This document shows positions 26,595-33,938 of a stretch of DNA of 64,000 nucleotides, piece after piece. The stretch's first letter is position 1; every line of letters starts with the position of its first letter. Source of the stretch: Colwellia sp. (GTDB taxonomy: Bacteria; Pseudomonadota; Gammaproteobacteria; Enterobacterales; Alteromonadaceae). The translations under genes were made by a program, and so were the position numbers. The stretch covers positions 62,001 through 126,000 of the forward strand of contig JABSOY010000014.1 in assembly GCA_013215385.1 (NCBI GenBank). Reading direction: 5' to 3'. The notes under the pieces were generated by a model. It worked only from the letters and a program-made list of their open reading frames with translations. It did no database searches and had not been told where the DNA came from.

Positions 26595-27563
26595 ATGAAA
26601 ATAACAAAGACAGTATGGGTAACTATTTTGAGCTTAGCACTGCCGGCTATTGCTATAGCTGATATTTATAAAAACCCTGGTACTGTTGAATTTGCAACCA
26701 AGATGGTTAAGCAACATAACATGATAAATTCAACTAAGCAGCATCGCCAGCAAGCAGGTTGGATGAATGTCGCCACTACAGAAAACGGCGCTACGTCGGG
26801 CAGTTATGAGGCAGCTAACTGGTTAAAAATTCATAATACCAGGATAAAAATTGGTTCAGGATTACTTTCCTTTGAATTCGACCCAGCCAAGTTAGATTGC
26901 GTTCAAGGGTTAAGTTTTAACCTAGAAGTCGGTGATGATACCGTCGCCGTACTTAAACCCAATTGTGATGATTTATTAAATGCTTCGGTGAGCTACCCTA
27001 TCAGCCATACCTTTGATCTCATTCCTGAATATATAAAGCCTAAGGTTATTATACCGCTTGACCCGCTAGGATTATTACAAGTAGGAGTAAAATTTGGTGT
27101 TGGTGTTGAAGTAGGCGCTGAGTTTGTTGTTGGCGGGGTAATTGGCGGTTACGACAATGAGCATCCTTTTATTGTCGATGGTGTGCGCCGACCTGACTAT
27201 ATCTACGCTTCAGTTGAACCTTATGTTTCAGGTAACGTGTCGGCTTCAGCTTATACATCTATCGGTCATGGTATTTCTGAAACTGGCGTTAAAGGAACTC
27301 TTAATCTGTTAACGGTTGCTGCGAAAGGCTACATGGAAGCCGGTATTCGCCGCGTTGAGGTTGATGAACGTATTGTTGAAGAGGGTTTTATGGAACTGAA
27401 AATATCGGGTGAGCTTTACGGAGGAAATGGCAAAGTAAAAGTGTACTGTCATAAGCTCTGGGGTTTACTGAAATTCGAGAGCACATTAATGAAATGGGAC
27501 CCTTTATACCAATACGAACGTACTTTCTTTGATTATTCGAGCCCAAGCTGGGTAGCACTTTAA
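26595..27563 (+). CDS. Secreted beta-rich protein, unknown function
   Basis: A 322-residue exported protein. A signal peptide ends near AIAIADIY (residue 22). AAGGAA lies 8 bases before the ATG. After a polar start, the protein is dominated by alternating hydrophobic strands rich in Gly and Val (VGVKFGVGVEVGAEFVVGGV, ASVEPYVSGNVSASAY, GTLNLLTVAAKGYMEAG), a pattern of amphipathic sheets. Three cysteines are present in the mature part. I recognise no family. It precedes the protein at 27614 by 50 bp, with a terminator-like hairpin between. The Fur-like palindrome in front suggests iron control. Confidence 0.75.
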   Translation: MKITKTVWVTILSLALPAIAIADIYKNPGTVEFATKMVKQHNMINSTKQHRQQAGWMNVATTENGATSGSYEAANWLKIHNTRIKIGSGLLSFEFDPAKLDCVQGLSFNLEVGDDTVAVLKPNCDDLLNASVSYPISHTFDLIPEYIKPKVIIPLDPLGLLQVGVKFGVGVEVGAEFVVGGVIGGYDNEHPFIVDGVRRPDYIYASVEPYVSGNVSASAYTSIGHGISETGVKGTLNLLTVAAKGYMEAGIRRVEVDERIVEEGFMELKISGELYGGNGKVKVYCHKLWGLLKFESTLMKWDPLYQYERTFFDYSSPSWVAL

Positions 27564-27574
27564 CCTAACAATTC

Positions 27575-27600
27575 GTGAGGAATTTATTCCTCACTTTTTT
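27575..27600 (+). terminator. Intrinsic terminator or attenuator between the secreted genes
   Basis: GTGAGGAA (27575-27582), a TTTA loop, TTCCTCAC (27587-27594), then six T. This is a textbook Rho-independent terminator 11 bp after the first gene's stop and only 14 bp before the next gene's ATG. The second gene would be expressed by partial readthrough, or the hairpin sets a ratio between the two products. Confidence 0.8.
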
Positions 27601-27613
27601 GGATAAATATACT

Positions 27614-29230
27614 ATGAAAAAATACAGTTTACTTGGTCTATTTGTACTCGCCGGCATACTTACTTTTAGCGCAATACAGGTCGTGCAGATGGAGAGTTCA
27701 ACAAAAAACCCACCAATAAATAACACCAGCACCACGTTACGTAGCGTTAAGCCTTATCAAAGCCAACCAGCACAGTCGTTAGCCTTTGAGTATACGGTTA
27801 CTTCTGAAATGATCAATGATAAGCAAGAGTCACTCAATAAATCAGTATTCATCGGCAAAATAGCGCTTAAACAAGATACCGAAAAAAACATCTGGTTAGG
27901 ACAAGTCACTGACGCCAAATTAAACCAGCAAGAGCGCAGTATTAATTTGGCCGACGTTATTTTATTTAAAACACAGTACCAAGGTTTTGTTTTTAAAAAT
28001 ACTGACTTATTAGGTTTACCTGTTGACCATCCGGCCAATGCAATTCGCTACCTACTCAAGCAATTATCTTATCAATCGAATGGTGCTTTAGCGATTGAAG
28101 ATGCCAGTAATATTAACCGCTATCAATACAATGTCGATAAAAACAAGGTGACTCGCCAGTTGATAGACCGTAAAGAAAAAAATATAAATGCAGTTATTGC
28201 CGCTAATCATTTTGCAGAAAAATGGTCATTATTATTATCCGCAGGATATTTCCCCAAACAATTAACTGCAACACTCGAAAGTGTATATCTCAATAAGGGC
28301 TCACTATTTACGGTTAAACAAACCATTAGATTAAACGCTTTCGACAGCAAAATTTCTTGGTCAAAAAGCAGTTTTGAAAACGACGCCAACGCAAATTTAT
28401 TGACTAAGAATACAGCGTCTAACGCTAACATCAGCATCACCTCAGCAGATGAATTAATGAAAGCATTACTAAAATTGGTTAGCATAACGGATGAAACATT
28501 AGCGAAAGCAGTTGGTAAATACTTACTTGAAAACTACAGCACAGCTGACATTGTAACCTTAATTAACCAACAAAATACTAGCTCAAGAATCGCCTCATTA
28601 ATTATCTATAGTATTCAAAAAAATAGCACTTTTTCCGCCGAAGTTATGTTAGTAAATTTATTAACACACGCTGAGTTACAGATTGAGAATAAACAACGAG
28701 TAGTCATGTCTTTAGGTCGGTTTGAAGCAGTTTCTGACTTGAGCATCAATCAATTAACAGAATTAGCCCAACAACCTGATAATCAACTGGCTAATACCGC
28801 GCAATTAAGTGTTGGCACTATCGCCCGTTATAACAAAGAGCAGCAATATAAAGTAAAAGACTTCCTCTCTGAACAACTTGCTCAAGGTCATAATACTGCT
28901 GTAACGTTATTGGCGATTAACAACAGCGGAATAAATGATTTAAATGAAAAAGTGGTCACACTACTTGGAGATAAAGAGGCGAATACTAATGTTGCTTTAA
29001 TTAAATTATTGGCTAATGACCCTAAATATCATGACAAGATCGTAGAATTTGCAGTGCATTCAGACCAGGCAAAAAGTATCAATGAATTAACTCGTGCTTT
29101 ATCTTCTAAAAAAATGTTACTTACCGCTAAGCAAAAAGAGCAAATACTAGCGCGCTTAGAAACAAACGTTAGTCCGCTGATAAAAGATCAACTGACCAAT
29201 TTACTTAATGCTGGGGATAAGCAATGGTAG
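27614..29230 (+). CDS. Secreted or anchored protein resembling vitellogenin N-terminal region
   Basis: A 538-residue protein. I use the ATG at 27614; the frame is open from a GTG at 27575, but that codon lies inside the terminator stem. The N-terminus (MKKYSLLGLFVLAGILTFSAIQVV) is a signal peptide or anchor. About residues 45-250 are beta-rich. The run LAFEYTVTSEM, then KIALKQDTEKNIWLGQV, then HPANAIRYLLKQLSYQ, then YQYNVDKNKVTRQLIDRKE recalls the barrel of large lipid transfer proteins (vitellogenin, MTP). About 270-538 are repeated helices (ETLAKAVGKYLLEN, IASLIIYSIQ, LSINQLTELAQ) like their helical HEAT-type domain. This likeness is pattern-based and unproven. It pairs with the beta-rich secreted protein upstream. 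Confidence 0.75.
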   Translation: MKKYSLLGLFVLAGILTFSAIQVVQMESSTKNPPINNTSTTLRSVKPYQSQPAQSLAFEYTVTSEMINDKQESLNKSVFIGKIALKQDTEKNIWLGQVTDAKLNQQERSINLADVILFKTQYQGFVFKNTDLLGLPVDHPANAIRYLLKQLSYQSNGALAIEDASNINRYQYNVDKNKVTRQLIDRKEKNINAVIAANHFAEKWSLLLSAGYFPKQLTATLESVYLNKGSLFTVKQTIRLNAFDSKISWSKSSFENDANANLLTKNTASNANISITSADELMKALLKLVSITDETLAKAVGKYLLENYSTADIVTLINQQNTSSRIASLIIYSIQKNSTFSAEVMLVNLLTHAELQIENKQRVVMSLGRFEAVSDLSINQLTELAQQPDNQLANTAQLSVGTIARYNKEQQYKVKDFLSEQLAQGHNTAVTLLAINNSGINDLNEKVVTLLGDKEANTNVALIKLLANDPKYHDKIVEFAVHSDQAKSINELTRALSSKKMLLTAKQKEQILARLETNVSPLIKDQLTNLLNAGDKQW

Positions 29231-29328
29231 TTTGTCCATTCCTTTATATTGAAAAAGACAATAGCTGCCTCTCCTTCTGCTTTCAGCAGTTCGGTAGGGT
29301 CCTTCAACAGGCGAATGTAAAGTTAGCT

Positions 29329-30975
29329 TTAAAATAATTCATCTCCGTCATCAGGCGTGTTTTCTGATAAGCCAGCAGTAAGTTTCCTTAACTCATCTAC
29401 CGCCGAAGAAAGTGCTGCGCTGACGGTAGTATCTTCAGCTATTTTTAAATAGTCGTCGCTAAATTTTGCAACCTCTGTTACGCCTTCATTGAGCGTCGTT
29501 GAAATTTGCTGTTGCTGTACTGCCGCATTTTCAACTTCAATAGCTGAATGATGAATACTTTCTAATTCGGTAAATATTTGTTGCAAAGATTTCATTAAAG
29601 ATGCGCTTTTCTCAGCATTTTTAAAGGTGAGTTTTTGCCCTGACGCCATAGCGTTTACCGCTTTTTCAGACGCTTGTTGAAGGGAGGTGATAACTTTATT
29701 AATCATTTCAGTAGATTCGCGAGTTTTACCTGCTAATGCCCTAACTTCATCGGCGACAACAGCAAAACCACGACCCGCTTCCCCTGCTCTCGCTGCTTCT
29801 ATTGCGGCATTAAGCGCTAACAAATTAGTTTGCTCTGCGACTGAGTTTATCACGGTTAATATATCACTAATTCGACCGATTTCTTGCTGTAATTCAAGGG
29901 TGCGATCGGTGGCAAGGTCAACTTCTTTGACCAAGAGGTTCATTTCAACTTCATTTTCTTCAAACGCTTGTAAGCAGTTAGTCGTGAGGTCTTTGACTTG
30001 CTGATTGGCACTAATAGATGAATGAACACTTTCAGTTAAACTGCATGATACATTTTCTAGCTCTTCCATAGAGTTTTGCATTTTATTGACGCTATTAAAT
30101 TGAGTCATGGCTCCATCAGAAATAACGATACTTAATTCTTTAAGCTGATTAAAAGAGTTATCTACTTGATAACCTACCATGCTGACTTGAGAAACAGATT
30201 CAGACATTTTTTCTTTTAACTTTTTTATATGATTTGCTAACTCGGCTAATTCATCGTTGTTGCACGTACAAATATTAAAATGAAAATTTGACTCAGAAAG
30301 GAATTTTACGTTTTCTATAAGTTTCAAAACGGGTGTCATAATATGCTTATTAATGACCAGGAACAAAACCAACAACATTAATAGACATATCACCAATAAT
30401 AAAACGGGAATTTGCCAAATAAACTCGTCGGCTCTGACACGAAGAGACTCAGCTTGTACTTTTGTTTTCTGCTGTAATAAGTCACTTAATTTCAAAAGTA
30501 AAATAGCGCTATCACGATTAATCTCTCTAAAACTATCGTCAATAACCTCAATCTTTTGCTCGTTCGCTATATATCCTTGATAAGCCTGTTGATATTGACT
30601 GGTAATATCTCTGTATAGACTTAAAAAGTCATTGAGTTGTTTACCCGTGTTGCTATCGAGTTTTTTTTCACTTAACAGTGTTTCGGTATCTTTGATTATT
30701 TTTAACGAGAGTTGAGAAAACGTCTTCCAATGTTTTTCCCTATCTTCGACGTTTTCTCCGTGAATTAAGGTGTTTTTCCATTCTTGAATACTGCTCTTAA
30801 AGTCGATGTGAATATGGTTAACAGCAAAATTCGTCCCAATTAGGTTCTCATCAACTTTAATATATTCGTCAAGTAAATGATTAATGAAATAAAAACTCAC
30901 CACGGTTGCGAGTAGTAAAACTAAAATGCCAGAGAATATTGTTCCGAAAAGTTTTGTTTTAAGTGAGATAAACAT
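29329..30975 (-). CDS. Methyl-accepting chemotaxis protein
   Basis: A 548-residue membrane chemoreceptor. TM1 is at about residues 10-31, a helical periplasmic sensing domain at about 32-186, TM2 at about 187-208, then HAMP. The cytoplasmic hairpin has the conserved tip ([20 protein letters not shown], then [20 protein letters not shown]). The periplasmic part is a four-helix-bundle type, so the ligand is small. It ends with DELF, not the NWETF pentapeptide of E. coli receptors. No che genes are nearby. Confidence 0.94.
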   Translation of the reverse strand: MFISLKTKLFGTIFSGILVLLLATVVSFYFINHLLDEYIKVDENLIGTNFAVNHIHIDFKSSIQEWKNTLIHGENVEDREKHWKTFSQLSLKIIKDTETLLSEKKLDSNTGKQLNDFLSLYRDITSQYQQAYQGYIANEQKIEVIDDSFREINRDSAILLLKLSDLLQQKTKVQAESLRVRADEFIWQIPVLLLVICLLMLLVLFLVINKHIMTPVLKLIENVKFLSESNFHFNICTCNNDELAELANHIKKLKEKMSESVSQVSMVGYQVDNSFNQLKELSIVISDGAMTQFNSVNKMQNSMEELENVSCSLTESVHSSISANQQVKDLTTNCLQAFEENEVEMNLLVKEVDLATDRTLELQQEIGRISDILTVINSVAEQTNLLALNAAIEAARAGEAGRGFAVVADEVRALAGKTRESTEMINKVITSLQQASEKAVNAMASGQKLTFKNAEKSASLMKSLQQIFTELESIHHSAIEVENAAVQQQQISTTLNEGVTEVAKFSDDYLKIAEDTTVSAALSSAVDELRKLTAGLSENTPDDGDELF

Positions 30976-31201
30976 AGTTACCTTATCAAGTGAATTTCAA
31001 ACTTTGTAAAACATTAAGCTGAAGTATTTTATTGAGAGGGTATGTTTAAATATAGAAGGTTTACCAGAAAATACCTTTCAAATAATTTAATTAACTGATG
31101 ATTTGAGGCTTAAGGTCAAATACTTTAATTTTTATTTTTGGCTAAATTCATTTAACACTAATGGAGAAGCATACTTAATTGAACAGCAGGGGTAGGTGAA
31201 T

Positions 31202-31228
31202 AGCCGGTAACACATTTTGTTATCGGCT
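31202..31228 (-). terminator. Hairpin downstream of recX
   Basis: Eleven-base arms (AGCCGGTAACA at 31202-31212 and TGTTATCGGCT at 31218-31228) with a 5-base loop, 11 bp after the recX stop. One position is a mismatch on the minus strand and no T run follows, so termination is uncertain. Confidence 0.4.
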
Positions 31229-31239
31229 CAGAATGGTCA

Positions 31240-31746
31240 TTATTCGTCAGTTACATAAGAAATAGCTTTATTGGCAATCGCATAAGAAAAACCTTTAGTA
31301 CTGGTCAAATGTCTTAAAGCCTTTTGTTTCAACTTAACGTCAGAGATTGGTTCTTCTCCAAACTTTCTTATCTTTGACATTAACGCCTTCTCAAAATAAT
31401 CATCTTCTGTGGTCTCTAACTCATTTATGCAATCATTAATCGTTGATGATTGAAATCCTTTCAGATAGAGTTTTTCCTTAATTTTGTTGGCACCCAAGTT
31501 TTTTGATGCAAAACTAGCGGTTAATCTTTTAGCATAACGAGCATCGTCAATTATTTCGTGCTCGATTAAATAATCAAGCGCCATTTGATTAAATTGGCTA
31601 TCATCTTTAAATAATACATTCGCTTTTTGCAATAAAGATTTTGCTGAATAGTCTCCGTATCTCTCTATCATCCAGATCATATATGACTGAACTCTTTTAA
31701 AAGAAATCTCTTGAGGTTTCTTGCTCTTCTTTGAGGTTTTATACAT
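31240..31746 (-). CDS. recX: RecX regulatory protein
   Basis: A 168-residue RecX-family protein, a modulator of RecA filaments. It shows the family's three-helix repeats: LDYLIEHEIIDDARYAKRLTASF (with the DDARYA motif), GANKIKEKLYLKGF and KLKQKALRHLTSTKGFSYAIANKAI. A basic N-terminus (KTSKKSKKP) precedes the domain. In most gammaproteobacteria recX follows recA; here it stands alone and no LexA-like box is visible upstream. Confidence 0.9.
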   Translation of the reverse strand: MYKTSKKSKKPQEISFKRVQSYMIWMIERYGDYSAKSLLQKANVLFKDDSQFNQMALDYLIEHEIIDDARYAKRLTASFASKNLGANKIKEKLYLKGFQSSTINDCINELETTEDDYFEKALMSKIRKFGEEPISDVKLKQKALRHLTSTKGFSYAIANKAISYVTDE

Positions 31747-32057
31747 GCTCTACTCTTTATTGATTTAACCTATGTAAGAATGTAAACAACCACTCCTCAT
31801 GAACTATTATTTATATAATATTCTTTCATGACAAAAGAAACCTTTCTAATACTGTAAATAAGTATCGAAAGGGGCTTCTAAGTGACAATCACTGACGTTT
31901 AGACCTCTTTATTATAAAGTCTTTCTTTGCAAATAACTGTGATAAGACAAAGCCTAGGTAAACTAATTATTGAGGTGTCAGACCTAACGTTAAACAAAGA
32001 GCACAAAATCATGTAACGTCAGACGAACCAGAAAGAATTCTCTCGTGATATTTTTCC
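31747..32057. other. Intergenic stretch, no gene seen
   Basis: A 311-bp stretch between recX and the pxpA remnant. It contains loosely repeated elements around GACCTC and GAGGT (about 31900 and 31970) and an ACCTAACGTTAAAC junction at about 31986. These are too imperfect to call a repeat or recombination site. The missing 3' part of pxpA is not here. Confidence 0.4.
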
Positions 32058-32360
32058 CTACCTATCAATTGAAAATATATTAATCAGACGCTTAATTTGA
32101 TTATTTAACAAATGAGTCAATACGCTAACCGGCAGTTTTAGTGAAACGTGACCCAAGTTATCTCTATCTTCATAACCCGGGTGAATGCCTGCTTTGATTT
32201 TATGAACGGCGGAGTTTTTCAAAGGTAATGTCATTATCAGCTCATTACCCATATGCCCGCCACACGCTATGTTGCAGCGCGAAATAAACGACATCATTGG
32301 CGTGTTTTGCAGGTAGTCCTACTCTGTACTGCCTTCAGCTAAATAAAGTTTATCTCAATA
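32058..32360 (-). pseudogene. pxpA: pxpA (5-oxoprolinase subunit A) remnant
   Basis: The translation MSFISRCNIACGGHMGNE, then IKAGIHPGYEDRDNLGHVSL, then LLNNQIKRL matches the N-terminal third of the LamB/YcsF (PxpA) family. Upstream codons continue the match in the same frame (AEGSTE, stop, DYLQNTP) with an in-frame stop at 32319-32321. A further piece (IEINF, as in the family's start) lies in another frame near 32345-32359. The last two thirds, about 170 residues, are absent. PxpA with PxpB and PxpC opens 5-oxoproline using ATP. With a stop, a frameshift and a large deletion, this copy is dead. It lies next to the transporter type that accompanies ycsF in Bacillus. Confidence 0.8.
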
Positions 32361-32398
32361 ACGCATTACTGTTCATATTTGCCCGTTTAACCTTGAAT

Positions 32399-33619
32399 TT
32401 AAAGTAAACCAAATGCTGAAAATAAACTTCTACCACTGAGTAATAAGGTCACTAAAATAACCAAGCCGGCCAGAATATTTTGCCGCAAAGTATTACGGTA
32501 TTCTCCTAACGCGGCTGTATTCATTATCCATAATAAAAATATCGTCACTATAGGCAATAAAATGCCATTAGCGACTTGCGCAAACCAAATAATAGCCATA
32601 GGTTTGTAACCTAAACTTGCCCCTAAAACACCAAGAACTAAAATAGTGAACCATATCGATTTAAAGCTTTTACTATGCAATTCGTTACTGAGATTTAAAA
32701 TGCCGCTTAGGGCAAATGCAGCCGCTAACGGAGCGGTAACGGCAGAAGATATACCCGACGCAAACAAGCCGATACCAATAAATAAACTCGCCATATCACC
32801 AAATAGAGGCTGTAAAGCCGGAGCAAGATCGGCAGCCGATTTAATCGATAACTGATTGCCAAAAAAAGCCGTTGCCGCGGTTGATAAAATAGCAATGGAA
32901 ATTAAACCACCTAAGGGTATTGATATATATAAGTCTTTTCTCGCTTTAGGTAAATCGTTTGTAGAGTTCCATTTTTTACTGGCACTGGCGGCATGTAAAA
33001 ATAAGTTATAAGGCACAACCGTTGTGCCAATTAAAGCAATCACAGTTAAGGTTGCCCCAGTTGGTATTTGCACAATGAACAAACCGCTGAACAAGGCACT
33101 TAAGTCGGGATTAGTGAGTAAGAAAGTAAGGATGAATGAAAGACTCATCACCCCGACAAGCACAATAAGTGCTTTTTCTATAACTTTATAACTACCTGTG
33201 ATTAATAATAAAAAAGCTACGATACCAATCAATAAAGGAAATACGACATTGGCTGAAGCTATTTTCCAGTCTAGCTGTTCAACAATACCGACAAGCCCTA
33301 AACTTGCTCCTGAAATATTGCCACTTTGATAAGCACCATTACCAATAACAATGGCGCTAACAACTAGAAATATTGCTACGGCTCGAAGGAGCGGGTGCTT
33401 GCAGGCATTACGTATATTTTCACCCAAGCCTTGTTGAGTAACAATGCCCAATCTTGCGGTCATTTCTTGTAAAATGATTGTTGCGATCACCGAAAATAGC
33501 AAGGCCCATACAAGGGCAAAACCATAATTTGCACCGGCTAACGAAGCAGTAATAACGGTGCCAGGGCCAATAAATGCAGCAGTCACTAAAAATGCAGGAC
33601 CTATTTGAGGAAATTTCAT
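32399..33619 (-). CDS. Nramp-fold transporter lacking metal-binding residues (YcsG-like)
   Basis: A 406-residue inner-membrane protein with about 11 segments of the Nramp/LeuT fold. Canonical Nramp metal transporters carry DPGN in segment 1 and MPHN in segment 6. Here these are GPGT (residues 18-21) and VPYN (202-205), so both segment-1 ligands and the methionine are lost. B. subtilis ycsG, an Nramp-like gene, lies beside ycsF (pxpA). The degraded pxpA just downstream on the same strand supports the same pairing here. The likely substrate is therefore an organic solute such as 5-oxoproline, by inference. The gene itself is intact. Confidence 0.85.
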   Translation of the reverse strand: MKFPQIGPAFLVTAAFIGPGTVITASLAGANYGFALVWALLFSVIATIILQEMTARLGIVTQQGLGENIRNACKHPLLRAVAIFLVVSAIVIGNGAYQSGNISGASLGLVGIVEQLDWKIASANVVFPLLIGIVAFLLLITGSYKVIEKALIVLVGVMSLSFILTFLLTNPDLSALFSGLFIVQIPTGATLTVIALIGTTVVPYNLFLHAASASKKWNSTNDLPKARKDLYISIPLGGLISIAILSTAATAFFGNQLSIKSAADLAPALQPLFGDMASLFIGIGLFASGISSAVTAPLAAAFALSGILNLSNELHSKSFKSIWFTILVLGVLGASLGYKPMAIIWFAQVANGILLPIVTIFLLWIMNTAALGEYRNTLRQNILAGLVILVTLLLSGRSLFSAFGLL

Positions 33620-33938
33620 TTAACAGTTCTTTATAGTTTTTATTTCGGAAACCATAACATTTTAATTCCTGCTTTAAAATCAGTTGTAACTTATGGTTAA
33701 ACTCATTGTAACCCTATTATTACAATGACCGTTCATGAAAGGTGACGTAGTTATTCATCATTTGTAAGGTGTTCTTGGAAAGGTTTTAGTGATGTTATCT
33801 GGCATCATTGAGCATTAATAAGGATTTTTTAACGAATATCTTGCGGTATTATTTGATTCTAAAGAGTTGCTGATGAGAGAAAACAATAACTTTTAGATAA
33901 AACATGGTCGATTAGTTATAGGCATTGTAACTAATCCT
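33620..33938. other. Intergenic stretch with one hairpin
   Basis: A 319-bp stretch. A perfect 9-bp hairpin (GATTAGTTA at 33910-33918, TAACTAATC at 33928-33936) lies 2 bp past the stop of the minus-strand GGDEF-EAL gene. It has no T run right after, so it is a weak terminator candidate. The rest carries the transporter promoter side and nothing else recognisable. Confidence 0.45.

Noticed and set aside
31880-32010. ACCTAACGTTAAAC junction and nearby GACCTC/GAGGT elements, possibly an integron attC site
   Set aside because: The arms do not form a convincing attC fold and no integrase or cassette array is nearby.
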